Part shown: piece after piece, positions 1 through 7,585 of the stretch | Layout: each line of letters starts with the position of its first letter | Numbering within the stretch: the stretch's first letter is position 1 | From: Pseudomonadota bacterium | GTDB lineage: Bacteria > Pseudomonadota > Gammaproteobacteria > Xanthomonadales > Xanthomonadaceae | Reading direction: 5' to 3' | Length of the DNA: 22,677 bases | Assembly: GCA_023425225.1 (NCBI GenBank) | Contig: JAFADB010000220.1 | Location: 1-22,677, forward strand | Program-made: the position numbers and the translations under genes | The notes under the pieces: model-generated | Told to the model about the DNA's origin: nothing | The model's database searches: none | Seen by the model: the letters and a program-made list of their open reading frames with translations, nothing else

Positions 1-831
1 CCCACGCGCAAGCCGGGCATCGGCCTGGCGCTGCCGTACCTGCAGGACCGTTCGATCGACTGGGCGCGTTCGGCGATGGTCGGCGACCGTCCCACCGACA
101 TCGCCTTCGCCAACAACCTGCACATCCGCGGCTTCCAGCTGAAGACGCCGCAGTTCGGCGGCGAGTGGGACTGGGAGGGCATCGCCCACGAACTGGCCGA
201 CGCACCGCGCAAGGCGCACGTGCAGCGCGATACCAAGGAGACGAAGATCTCGGTCGATATCGACCTGGACCGGGTGGCCGACCCGCGCATCGCCACTGGG
301 CTGCCGTTCTTCGACCACATGCTCGAGCAGATCGGCAAGCATGGCGGCTTCGCGCTGGCCATTGAGGCCGATGGCGACCTGCACATCGACGAGCACCACA
401 CCATCGAGGACACCGGCCTGGCGCTGGGCCAGGCGCTGCGCCAGGCGCTGGGCGACAAGCGCGGCATCGGCCGCTACGGCTTCGATCCGGCCGACGAGCC
501 CTGGCGCGAGGCCGGCGGCGAACCCTGCGCCGGCTTCACCCTGCCGATGGACGAGACCATCGCCAGCGCCGCGCTGGACTTCAGCGGGCGGCCGTACTTC
601 GTGTTCGAGGGCGAGTTCAGGCGCGAGCGCGTCGGCGACATGCCCACCGAGCTGGTGCCGCACTTCTTCCGCTCGCTGTGCGATGCTGCCGGCCTGAACC
701 TGCACCTGAGCGTGCGCGGCGACAACGACCACCACAAGGTCGAGGCATGCTTCAAGTCGCTGGCGCGCGCGCTGCGGCAGGCCATCCGCCGCGAGGGCAG
801 CGCGCTGCCCTCGACCAAGGGAGCGTTATGA
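1..831 (+). CDS. hisB: Bifunctional histidinol-phosphatase / imidazoleglycerol-phosphate dehydratase, 5' end outside window
   Basis: HisB catalyses two histidine-biosynthesis steps: dehydration of imidazoleglycerol phosphate and dephosphorylation of histidinol phosphate. The frame is open from base 1, so the start lies upstream; 276 codons are visible. The first ~60 residues are the end of a HAD phosphatase domain (RKPGIGL, then MVGDRPTDIAFANN, a HAD motif-IV-like segment). The IGPD domain follows, with the metal-binding histidine motifs FFDHMLEQIGKHGG, DEHHTIEDTG and DNDHHKVEA, ending LPSTKGAL as in enterobacterial HisB. Compared with my memory of E. coli HisB, about 18 extra residues (DPADEPWREAGGEPCAGF) sit between GIGRYGF and TLPMDE. 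The ATG at 76 is internal to the phosphatase domain and is not the start. The stop overlaps the hisH start by ATGA, which implies translational coupling. Confidence 0.96.
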   Translation, partial: PTRKPGIGLALPYLQDRSIDWARSAMVGDRPTDIAFANNLHIRGFQLKTPQFGGEWDWEGIAHELADAPRKAHVQRDTKETKISVDIDLDRVADPRIATGLPFFDHMLEQIGKHGGFALAIEADGDLHIDEHHTIEDTGLALGQALRQALGDKRGIGRYGFDPADEPWREAGGEPCAGFTLPMDETIASAALDFSGRPYFVFEGEFRRERVGDMPTELVPHFFRSLCDAAGLNLHLSVRGDNDHHKVEACFKSLARALRQAIRREGSALPSTKGAL

Positions 832-1427
832 CCGATGTTGCGCTGATCGATGCCGGAGGCGCCAACCTGGGCTCGGTGCGCTATGCGCTCGAGCGCCTGG
901 GCGTGGAGCCGCGGCTGGTGCGCGACGCCGAAGGCCTGCGCGGCGCCGGGCGGGTCATCCTGCCCGGCGTGGGCGCGGCACCGTATGCGATGGCGCGCCT
1001 GCGCGAGCAGGGGCTGGTCGAGCCGCTGCGGCAGCTGCAGGTGCCGCTGCTGGGCGTGTGCCTGGGGATGCAGCTGCTGTTCGACGATTCGGAGGAAGGC
1101 AATGTCGACTGCCTGGGCCTGATCCCGGGCACGGTGCGGCGCCTGCACAGCGGTGTCGGCATCCGCGTGCCGCACATGGGCTGGAACGAGCTGCTGCCGC
1201 TGCGCGAATCGCCGCTGACCGCCGGCCTGCCGGAGAAGGCCTACGCCTATTTCGTGCACAGCTACGCCGCGCCGTTGTCGGCCGATACCGTATCCGCCTG
1301 CGACCATGGCGGCCTGTTCGCGGCGGTGGTGCAGCATGGCCGCTACGGCGGCGCGCAATTCCATCCGGAGCGCTCGGGCGAGACGGGCGCGCGCATCCTG
1401 CGCAACTTCCTCGAGACCGAATTCTGA
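828..1427 (+). CDS. hisH: Imidazole glycerol phosphate synthase, glutamine amidotransferase subunit
   Basis: HisH hydrolyses glutamine and channels ammonia to HisF, which makes IGP and AICAR from PRFAR. The 199-residue length is typical. It shows the class-I amidotransferase nucleophile elbow GVCLGMQLLF with Cys78, and the His179/Glu181 pair in QFHPERSGETG, completing the triad. PHMGWN (residues 115-120) is also family-typical. The ATG at 828 is chosen because it overlaps the hisB stop (ATGA) and gives the family N-terminus MTDVALIDAGGANLGSV. The same frame is open upstream to 678, but that part lies inside hisB. Only 12 nt separate it from hisA. Confidence 0.96.
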   Translation: MTDVALIDAGGANLGSVRYALERLGVEPRLVRDAEGLRGAGRVILPGVGAAPYAMARLREQGLVEPLRQLQVPLLGVCLGMQLLFDDSEEGNVDCLGLIPGTVRRLHSGVGIRVPHMGWNELLPLRESPLTAGLPEKAYAYFVHSYAAPLSADTVSACDHGGLFAAVVQHGRYGGAQFHPERSGETGARILRNFLETEF

Positions 1428-1439
1428 GATGGGTGCCCC

Positions 1440-2177
1440 ATGAGCTTCACCGTCTATCCCGCACTGGATATCCGCGACGGCCGCGTGGTGCGGCTGGCGC
1501 AGGGCGACTACGACCGCGAGACCCACTACGGCAGCGATCCGCTGCCGCGCGCGCAGGCCTTCGCCGAGGCTGGCGCACGCTGGATGCACCTGGTCGACCT
1601 GGATGCCGCCAAGGCCGGGGGGTACACGCTGGCGCCGCTGCTGGCGGACATCGCCCGCACCACCGGCCTGTCGGTGCAGACCGGCGGCGGCGTGCGCTCG
1701 CGCGAGGACGTGGCGCGCATCCTCGAGGCCGGGGCCGAGCGGGTGGTGATCGGCTCGCTGGCGGTACGCGAGGCCGAGCAGGTGCTGCGCTGGCTGCAGG
1801 AGTTCGGCAGCGGCCGCCTCACCATCGCCCTGGACACGCGCCAGGACCTCGAAACCGGCCACTGGACGCTGCCGGTGCACGGCTGGACCGAGACCGCCGG
1901 GCTGGACCTGGACACGCTCGCCACGCGCTACGCCGAGGCCGGCATGAAGCACCTGCTGTGTACCGACATCGCCCGCGACGGCATGCTGTCCGGCCCCAAC
2001 CTCGACTTGTACGTGCATCTGCGCAAGCTGCTGCCCGGGGTGGAGGTGCAGGCGTCCGGCGGCGTGCGCGACCTGTCCGACGTGCGCGCCGCGCGCGCGG
2101 CCGGCTGTGGCGGCGTGGTGCTGGGGCGCTCGCTGCTGGAAGGGCGGCTGCAACTGAAGGACGCGCTGGCATGCTGA
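1440..2177 (+). CDS. hisA: Phosphoribosylformimino-5-aminoimidazole carboxamide ribotide isomerase
   Basis: HisA is the (beta/alpha)8-barrel isomerase converting ProFAR to PRFAR, the substrate of HisHF. The 245-residue product begins MSFTVYPALDIRDGRVVRL. Catalytic aspartates are visible as Asp10 in the first strand and Asp132 in TIALDTRQ, the usual HisA pair. Phosphate-binding glycine motifs TGGGVRS (81-87) and ASGGVRD are present, one in each half-barrel. Its last 7 nt overlap the start of hisF, so the two barrel paralogs are coupled. Confidence 0.96.
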   Translation: MSFTVYPALDIRDGRVVRLAQGDYDRETHYGSDPLPRAQAFAEAGARWMHLVDLDAAKAGGYTLAPLLADIARTTGLSVQTGGGVRSREDVARILEAGAERVVIGSLAVREAEQVLRWLQEFGSGRLTIALDTRQDLETGHWTLPVHGWTETAGLDLDTLATRYAEAGMKHLLCTDIARDGMLSGPNLDLYVHLRKLLPGVEVQASGGVRDLSDVRAARAAGCGGVVLGRSLLEGRLQLKDALAC

Positions 2178-2944
2178 CCCGGCGCATCATCCCGTGCCTG
2201 GACGTGCGCGACGGCCGCGTGGTCAAGGGCGTGCGCTTCCGCGACCACGTGGACATGGGCGACATCGTCGAGCTGGCGATGCGCTATCGCGACCAGGGCG
2301 CCGACGAACTGGTGTTCTACGACATCGGCGCCAGCCCCGAGGGCCGCGCGGTGGACACCGCCTGGGTCGAACGCGTGGCGCGGGTGATCGACATCCCGTT
2401 CTGTGTGGCCGGCGGCATCCGCGACGTGGAAACCGCGCGCGCGGTGCTGCATGCCGGCGCCGACAAGATCTCGATCAACTCGCCGGCGCTGGAGCGCCCG
2501 CAGCTGGTGGCCGAGCTGGCCGAGGCCTTCGGCGTGCAGTGCGTGGTGGTGGGCGTGGACTCGGTGCGCGAGGGCGATGGCCAGTGGCGCGTGCGCCGCT
2601 ATTCCGGCGACCCGGACAAGACCCAGGCGCTGCGCGTGCGCACGCTGGACTGGATGGTCGAGGTGCAGCGCCTGGGCGCGGGCGAGATCGTGCTCAACTG
2701 CATGGACAGCGACGGCGTGCGCCGCGGCTACGACATCGTCCAGCTGCGCGAGGCGCGCGCGGTATGCAAGGTGCCGCTGGTCGCCTCCGGCGGCGCCGGC
2801 ATGATGCAGGACTTCGCCGACGTGTTCGACCAGGTCGACGTCGACGGCGCCCTGGCGGCGAGCGTGTTCCACAGCGGCGCGATCGCCATTCCCGAACTCA
2901 AGCAATACCTGCGCAGCAGGCAGATCGAGGTAAGAGATGTTTGA
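2171..2944 (+). CDS. hisF: Imidazole glycerol phosphate synthase, cyclase subunit
   Basis: HisF is the cyclase half of IGP synthase, using ammonia from HisH to close the imidazole ring and release AICAR to purine synthesis. The 257-residue length is typical. The N-terminus MLTRRIIPCLDVRDGRVVKG carries Asp11, and Asp130 in VVVGVDSV is the second catalytic aspartate. Phosphate-binding loops CVAGGIRD and VASGGAGMM are clear. The ATG at 2171 is chosen from this family-typical N-terminus and its 7-nt overlap with hisA. The frame runs open far upstream through hisA as a shadow. The stop overlaps hisI by 8 nt. Confidence 0.97.
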   Translation: MLTRRIIPCLDVRDGRVVKGVRFRDHVDMGDIVELAMRYRDQGADELVFYDIGASPEGRAVDTAWVERVARVIDIPFCVAGGIRDVETARAVLHAGADKISINSPALERPQLVAELAEAFGVQCVVVGVDSVREGDGQWRVRRYSGDPDKTQALRVRTLDWMVEVQRLGAGEIVLNCMDSDGVRRGYDIVQLREARAVCKVPLVASGGAGMMQDFADVFDQVDVDGALAASVFHSGAIAIPELKQYLRSRQIEVRDV

Positions 2945-3569
2945 ACGAAGCTCCACCGGAAAGGACCTGCCCTGGCCGGAACCGAAGGACCTGGACTGGG
3001 CCAAGGGCGGCGGCCTGCTGCCGGTGGTGGTGCAGGACGCGGACACGCTGCGCGTGCTGATGCTCGGCTACATGGACGAGGCGGCGCTGGTCGCCACCCG
3101 CGAGAGCGGCAAGGTCACCTTCTACAGCCGCAGCAAGCAGCGTCTGTGGACCAAGGGCGAAAGCTCCGGGCACTTCCTCGACGTGGTGGCCGTGCGCGTG
3201 GACTGCGATGCCGACACGCTGCTGGTCACCGCCCATCCGCGCGGTCCGACCTGCCACACCGGGAGCGACAGCTGCTTCCCGGGTGCACCCGGCAATTTCC
3301 TTGGCGTGCTCGACCAGCTGGTGGCCGAGCGCGAGCGCACCCGGCCCTTCGGCAGCTACACCACCGAGCTGTTCGAGCAGGGCATCCGCCGCATCGCGCA
3401 GAAGGTGGGCGAGGAAGGCGTGGAGACAGCATTGGCCGGGGTCGACCAGGACGATCCGGAACTGCTGGGCGAGGCGGCCGACCTGCTGTACCACCTGATC
3501 GTGCTGCTGCGTTCGCGCGAACTGTCGCTGGCCGATGCAGTGCAGGTGCTGGAGCAGCGCCACCGCTGA
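2937..3569 (+). CDS. hisI: Bifunctional phosphoribosyl-AMP cyclohydrolase / phosphoribosyl-ATP pyrophosphatase
   Basis: The fused HisI-HisE protein (210 aa) carries out the second and third steps of histidine synthesis: pyrophosphate removal from PR-ATP, then opening of the adenine ring of PR-AMP. The N-terminal cyclohydrolase domain (~25-125) has TFYSRSKQRLWTKGESSGH, the metal-binding run VDCDAD (Asp89, Cys90, Asp91, Asp93), and Cys106 and Cys113, which complete the zinc site. The C-terminal pyrophosphatase domain (~135-210) has QKVGEEGVETALA and EAADLLYHLIVLL, a MazG-like helical metal site. The ATG overlaps hisF by 8 nt. It is the last gene of the operon visible here, and the fusion matches gammaproteobacterial operons. 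Confidence 0.96.
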   Translation: MFERSSTGKDLPWPEPKDLDWAKGGGLLPVVVQDADTLRVLMLGYMDEAALVATRESGKVTFYSRSKQRLWTKGESSGHFLDVVAVRVDCDADTLLVTAHPRGPTCHTGSDSCFPGAPGNFLGVLDQLVAERERTRPFGSYTTELFEQGIRRIAQKVGEEGVETALAGVDQDDPELLGEAADLLYHLIVLLRSRELSLADAVQVLEQRHR

Positions 3570-3980
3570 GGCGCTCGACCGCACAAACGCGAACGCCTCC
3601 CGGGGGAGGCGTCGAAGGCGACCCCGGCTGGCGGGCCGGAAGCTGGCGGGCGGGATCGGTGCGCTGCTGGCTGGCTCGTGGCGGGCTGGCGGCGCGTGGA
3701 GTCTAGCCAGCCTGCAGAAACGATGGCGGAATGAGAACTCTTCTCAGAAAGGCCGGGAGCTGTCTGTCGTCCTGCGTTGGTGGGCCAAACTGCCTGCCTG
3801 CGGCATGGGGCGAGGCAAGCGCATTCCCCGTCGCTCTCCCGGGTAGCGCCGAACTTGCCCGGCTCGGGCGTTCCCGGTACAGCCCCGCCGAGCGGGCTCG
3901 GCTCCACGAGGCGGCTGGGGAATCAGGTGCGCCACTGCATTGCCGACGTGGGGGCGCGGGGAATTGCCGGGGATGCCGGG
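3570..3980. other. 411-bp intergenic region between convergent his and mtn operons
   Basis: No protein family is recognisable in any frame. Besides the 3593-3612 hairpin it holds GGCTGGC/GCCAGCC (3684-3690/3706-3712), a perfect odd palindrome TGAGAA-CTC-TTCTCA (3732-3746), and a 6-bp hairpin GCCGAG-CGGG-CTCGGC (3887-3902). The last lies about 80 nt past the mtnC stop and could help end that operon's transcript. Copies of CTGGCGGGC-like sequence around 3630-3692 make the first part repetitive. Confidence 0.6.
3593..3612 (+). terminator. Hairpin after hisI, candidate operon terminator
   Basis: A perfect 8-bp stem ACGCCTCC/GGAGGCGT with a CGGG loop lies 23 nt after the hisI stop. No T-tract follows, so it could equally be a 3'-stabilising hairpin or part of a Rho-dependent end. 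Confidence 0.5.
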
Positions 3981-4673
3981 TCAGTCGACGATCTGCGCGA
4001 AGCTCTCGACGCGTGCATGGCCGTGCGTGGCATCGCCCATGCGCGGCTGCGGATAGTCCTGCTGGCGGTCCACCAGCACCGTCTGCAGGCCGGCCTCGCG
4101 CGCGGCATCGAGTTCCTCGACCACGTCGGACAGGAACAGGATCTCGCCGGCCGGCAGGCCGATGTGCTCGGCGATCCGGGCATAGCTGGCGCTTTCGCGC
4201 TTGCCGCCGACCTCGGTGTCGAACCAGTCCGAGAACAGTCCGGTCAGGTCGCCGGCATCGCTGTGGCCGAAGAACAGCTTCTGCGCCGGTACCGAGCCGG
4301 ACGAGTACACGTACAGCGGCACGCCGTCCTGGTGCCAGCGGCGCAGCGCCGCGGCGGCGTCCGGATAGATGTGCGCGCTGAAGTCGGCATTGCGGTAGCC
4401 GGCATCCCAGACCATGCCCTGCAGTGCCTTGAGCGCGGTGTGCTTGCGATCCTGGTCGATCCAGCCCTGCAGCGTCTCGACGATCACCTCGTCCGTGCAG
4501 ATGCCGCCGTTCTCGGCGGCTACGGCGTCCAGCCAGCGGCGCACCTGCGGCTCGTTGCCGTGGGCGGCGACGAACCCGGGCAGAGCGCGGCGTGCATAGG
4601 GGAACAGCACGTCCTTGACGAAGGAGATGCTGCTGGTGGTGCCTTCGATGTCGGTCAGGATGGCCTGGGGCAT
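3981..4673 (-). CDS. mtnC: Enolase-phosphatase E1 of the methionine salvage pathway
   Basis: MtnC enolises 2,3-diketo-5-methylthiopentyl-1-phosphate and dephosphorylates it to the acireductone used by MtnD. The 230-residue protein shows the four HAD motifs: DIEGTTSSISFV (Asp8, Glu10), YSSGSVPAQ (Ser124-Ser125), GGKRES (Lys158) and FLSDVVEELDAA (Asp183). DIEGTT, with Glu in place of the usual second Asp, is diagnostic for this family. It is the last gene of the mtnB-mtnD-mtnC run, 34 nt after mtnD. The start is the ATG giving MPQAILTDIEG; its ribosome-binding site is weak. Confidence 0.96.
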   Translation of the reverse strand: MPQAILTDIEGTTSSISFVKDVLFPYARRALPGFVAAHGNEPQVRRWLDAVAAENGGICTDEVIVETLQGWIDQDRKHTALKALQGMVWDAGYRNADFSAHIYPDAAAALRRWHQDGVPLYVYSSGSVPAQKLFFGHSDAGDLTGLFSDWFDTEVGGKRESASYARIAEHIGLPAGEILFLSDVVEELDAAREAGLQTVLVDRQQDYPQPRMGDATHGHARVESFAQIVD

Positions 4674-4707
4674 GGGAGCTTGGTTTGAGGATGGGACGCG
4701 GCGGCGG

Positions 4708-5274
4708 TCAGGCGGCCTTGCCGGAGGAGTCGGGCTCGTAGCGCGGGAACTTCTGCGCGATGTCGCTGCCGGTGAAATGGCCGACCCAGCCGTCCGGCTC
4801 GGTGAAGAAGCGGATGGCGACGAAGTAGGGCTCGGCGCCCATGTCGAACCAGTGCAGCGCGCCGTCCGGGACCGCGATCAGGTCGTCCTTGACGCATTCG
4901 ATCTCGTAGACCTTGCCGTCCACGTGCAGCGTGAACAGGCCCGAGCCGGCGACGAAGAAGCGGACCTCGTCCTCCTTGTGGAAGTGCTCGTCCAGGAACT
5001 TGGCGCGCATTTCATCGCGCTTGGGGTTGTCCGGGGCGATGCTGACCACGTCCACCGACTTGAAGCCGCGCTCGGCGACCAGCCGGTCGATGTCGGCGCG
5101 ATAGGCCTGCAGCACCTGCTCGGGCGTGGCGCCCGGCTCGATCGGCTGCGAGGCCTGCCAGCGTTCGAAGGTCACCCCGATCTTCTGCAGCTCGGCGGCG
5201 ATCTGCGCGCCGTCGCGGCTGTCGAACTGCGGCGTGTCGGGGGCGTTTTCGGCGAAGATGCGGAGTCGGCTCAT
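4708..5274 (-). CDS. mtnD: Acireductone dioxygenase
   Basis: A cupin-fold metal dioxygenase that oxidises acireductone. In this family the iron form yields 2-keto-4-methylthiobutyrate, which is transaminated to methionine, while the nickel form gives methylthiopropionate, formate and CO. The 188-residue product has the metal-binding set His97, His99 and Glu103 in EHFHKEDEVRFF, plus His141 in GALHWFDMG, matching the spacing of known ARDs. The N-terminus MSRLRIFAENAPD is family-typical. It lies between mtnB and mtnC, so three consecutive pathway enzymes are adjacent. The metal actually bound cannot be read from sequence. Confidence 0.96.
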   Translation of the reverse strand: MSRLRIFAENAPDTPQFDSRDGAQIAAELQKIGVTFERWQASQPIEPGATPEQVLQAYRADIDRLVAERGFKSVDVVSIAPDNPKRDEMRAKFLDEHFHKEDEVRFFVAGSGLFTLHVDGKVYEIECVKDDLIAVPDGALHWFDMGAEPYFVAIRFFTEPDGWVGHFTGSDIAQKFPRYEPDSSGKAA

Positions 5275-5389
5275 GGCATTGGCTGTGAAGGTGGACTGGA
5301 CGGCAAGGGTAGCAAGCCCGAGGGGAACCCCCGCTTACGGCATCGGAACGCTGATGTTCCGCCTGGTGGAACAATCGCCGCGGGCGTCG
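5275..5389 (-). promoter_or_regulatory. mtnB-mtnD intercistronic region with competing hairpins
   Basis: This is the longest gap in the mtn operon (115 nt). Plus-strand GGAAC (5345-5349), GTTCC (5356-5360) and GGAAC (5368-5372) allow two mutually exclusive small hairpins, and GGGG-AA-CCCC at 5322-5331 can form another. A regulatory role is only inferred. Confidence 0.3.
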
Positions 5390-6040
5390 TCAGCGCGGCC
5401 TGCGCAGCTTGTCCAGCTCCAGTTCGCAGTGCAGCAGGAACTCGAAGGCCTCCAGGTGCCGGCGTGCCTCGGCCATGTCGCGGCCCCAGGCGTACAGGCC
5501 ATGGCCCTCGATCAGGTAGCCCCACATCGGCTGGCGGTCCAGCAATGTCTCGACCTGGGCGGCCAGCACCGTCATGTCCTGGGTATTGGGCAGCACCGGC
5601 ACCTCGACCGCGGTCTCGTGGGTGCTGTTGCCGCGCAGGGCCTTGAGCAGCTCGTAGTCGGCCAGGCGCACGTGGCCGGCATCGGCGTAGTAGCGCGAGG
5701 CGATGGTCTGCACCGGCGAGTGCGTGTGCAGTACGCAACCGACGTCGGGGTAGCGCCGGTACAGCTGCGTGTGCAGCAGCGTCTCGGCCGACGGGCGCAG
5801 GTCGGTGGCGACCGGCTTGCCGTCCAGGTCGACCACCATGATGTCGGCTTCGGTCAACCGTCCCTTGTCGCGGCCGGAGACGGTGATCGCGGCGTGGGCA
5901 TCGTCCAGGCGCCGGGAGAAGTTGCTGCTGGTGGCCGGCGTCCAGCCGGCCTGGGCGAGTTCGCGGATGTTGTGGATCAGGTCCTGCGCGAGCACGTGCA
6001 GGCGGCCGGGGTCGTAGGGCAGGGAAGCGGCGTCGTTCAT
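5390..6040 (-). CDS. mtnB: Methylthioribulose-1-phosphate dehydratase
   Basis: MtnB, a class-II aldolase-family zinc enzyme, dehydrates 5-methylthioribulose-1-phosphate to the diketone used by MtnC. The 216-residue sequence shows TPATSSNFSRRL, ITVSGRDKG, RPSAETLLH and the zinc motif VLHTHSPVQ, then LIEGHGLYAWG with a further histidine. The ATG at 6038-6040 (MNDAASLP) is preferred over an in-frame GTG two codons upstream (6044-6046); neither has a convincing Shine-Dalgarno site. It sits 50 nt after the permease stop. mtnA and mtnK, or a phosphorylase route into the pathway, are not in this window. Confidence 0.95.
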   Translation of the reverse strand: MNDAASLPYDPGRLHVLAQDLIHNIRELAQAGWTPATSSNFSRRLDDAHAAITVSGRDKGRLTEADIMVVDLDGKPVATDLRPSAETLLHTQLYRRYPDVGCVLHTHSPVQTIASRYYADAGHVRLADYELLKALRGNSTHETAVEVPVLPNTQDMTVLAAQVETLLDRQPMWGYLIEGHGLYAWGRDMAEARRHLEAFEFLLHCELELDKLRRPR

Positions 6041-6077
6041 CGCCACATTCTATTCGCCCGGACGCGGTTGCGGTTGC

Positions 6078-6086
6078 GGGGGGGGG
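6078..6086. repeat. Nine-G homopolymer (poly-C on the mtn coding strand)
   Basis: Nine consecutive G on the plus strand lie between the permease stop (6091) and the mtnB start (6040), preceded by the short direct repeat GCGGTTGCGGTTGC. It is outside both coding frames, so length change would alter only the spacer. Confidence 0.9.
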
Positions 6087-6090
6087 CCGC

Positions 6091-7521
6091 TCAACCGCCG
6101 CCGCGCAGGTGGCTGTGGCGATAGCCGTAGCCGAAATAGATCAGCATGCCGGCCGCGGTCCAGAACACCATCAGCATCCAGTTGTGCGCGGTCATCGCCG
6201 ACAGCAGGGCCAGGCAGCTGAGCACGCCGCCCAGGCACACGAACCACACTCCGCGGATGCGGAACGGACGCGGCAGGTCGGGCTGGGTATGGCGCAGCAC
6301 CAGCACGCCGGCGCAGACCGAGGCGAAGGCGATCAGCGTGCCCATCGAGGTCAGCTCGCCGAGCACGTCCAGCGGGAACAGCGCCGCCAGCAGGGCGATG
6401 CCGATGCCGGTGATCACCGTGTTGATGTGCGGGGTGCGGTATCTGGGGTGGATCCGGGTGAATACCGGCGGCAGCAGGCCGTCGTTGGCCATGATCATGA
6501 AGATGCGCGGCTGGCCGATGATCATCACCAGCACCACCGAGGACAGGCCGATCAGCGCGCCGATCTCCACCACCACGCGCAGCCAGCCCAGTTCCGGGTG
6601 GGCCGCCACAGCGGTGACGACGGGCTCGTCGGTGCCCAGCAGCTGGTACGGCACCAGGCCGGTCATGACCGCGGCCATGGCGATGTAGAGCACGGTGCAG
6701 ATCAGCAGCGAGAACAGCATGCCGGTGGGCAGGTCGCGCTGCGGCTGGCGCGACTCCTGCGCCGCCACCGACACCGCCTCGAAACCGATGTAGGCGAAGA
6801 ACACCATCGCCGCACCGCGCAGCACGCCGTCCCAGCCGTAGCGGCCGGGGCCTTCGTTGGCAGGGATGAACGGCTGCCAGTTGCCCGGGTCGACGTACTT
6901 CCAGCCGGCGACGATGACCAGCAGGATCAGGCCGGTCTTGAGCACCACCATGGCCATGTTCATCGCCGAGGACTTGCGGATGCCGACATAGCACAGCCAG
7001 GTCAGCAGCAGCACGATCGCGGCCGCCGGCAGGTTGGCGATGGCACCGGTGGGGCGCAGGTGCGCATCCAGCGGCGCGTTTACCAGCGCGGCGGGCAGGT
7101 GGATGTTGAAGTGGTCGAGCAGGCTGAGGAAGTAGCCGGTCCAGCTCACCGCCACCGCCGATGCCGACACGCCGTACTCCAGCACCAGCATCCAGCCGAT
7201 GAACCAGGCCGCCAGTTCGCCGAAGGTGGCGTAGGTGTAGGTATAGGCGCTGCCGGAGACCGGCACCAGCGAGGCGAACTCGGCATAGGCCAGCGCGCAG
7301 AACGCGCAACAGACCGCCGCGAGCACGAACGACAGCATGATCGCCGGACCGGCGTGGTTGGCCGCGGCCTGGCCGGTGATGACGAAGATGCCACCGCCGA
7401 TCACCGCGCCGATGCCCAGCGCGGTCAGGCCCCATGGCCCCAGGGTGCGCACCAGTTCCAGCGCCCCCGCGTCGCGGTTGACGGCAAGGGGGTGCTTGGT
7501 GGCCAGAAGTCGTCGCAGCAT
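6091..7521 (-). CDS. APC-superfamily amino-acid permease, proximal to mtn genes
   Basis: An inner-membrane secondary transporter of the amino acid-polyamine-organocation superfamily, closest to the cationic amino-acid transporter (CAT/YfnA-like) group. The 476 residues fit about 12 membrane helices. The first helix carries the substrate-binding glycine motif GIGAVIGGGIFVITG (36-50), followed by YAEFASLVPVSGSAYTYTYATFGE, highly characteristic of the family. It is a clear paralog of the next permease upstream: the same motifs align almost residue for residue. The start is the ATG giving MLRRLLATKHP, with no strong ribosome-binding site. Being 50 nt upstream of mtnB suggests a link to methionine or a salvage intermediate, but the substrate cannot be read from sequence. 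Confidence 0.92.
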   Translation of the reverse strand: MLRRLLATKHPLAVNRDAGALELVRTLGPWGLTALGIGAVIGGGIFVITGQAAANHAGPAIMLSFVLAAVCCAFCALAYAEFASLVPVSGSAYTYTYATFGELAAWFIGWMLVLEYGVSASAVAVSWTGYFLSLLDHFNIHLPAALVNAPLDAHLRPTGAIANLPAAAIVLLLTWLCYVGIRKSSAMNMAMVVLKTGLILLVIVAGWKYVDPGNWQPFIPANEGPGRYGWDGVLRGAAMVFFAYIGFEAVSVAAQESRQPQRDLPTGMLFSLLICTVLYIAMAAVMTGLVPYQLLGTDEPVVTAVAAHPELGWLRVVVEIGALIGLSSVVLVMIIGQPRIFMIMANDGLLPPVFTRIHPRYRTPHINTVITGIGIALLAALFPLDVLGELTSMGTLIAFASVCAGVLVLRHTQPDLPRPFRIRGVWFVCLGGVLSCLALLSAMTAHNWMLMVFWTAAGMLIYFGYGYRHSHLRGGG

Positions 7522-7556
7522 GGCGTTGCCCGGAAGGAGGGGGAAGAGGGGACAGG

Positions 7557-7577
7557 CCCGCCGGCGGAGCCGGCGGG
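7557..7577 (-). terminator. Strong hairpin between the two permease genes
   Basis: A perfect 9-bp stem CCCGCCGGC/GCCGGCGGG with a 3-nt loop lies 8 nt past the distal permease stop. On the minus strand a pyrimidine-rich, C-dominated run follows rather than a clean U-tract. It may be a partial terminator setting a lower level of downstream transcription, or an mRNA-stabilising end. Confidence 0.5.
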
Positions 7578-7585
7578 TCCGGGCA

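Noticed and set aside
474..2153. 559-codon minus-strand frame across hisB, hisH and hisA
   Set aside because: A GC-skew shadow of three firmly identified overlapping genes.
5275..5389. SAM or SAH riboswitch in the mtn operon
   Set aside because: No conserved core of any such riboswitch is recognisable, and the region is intercistronic rather than a 5' leader.
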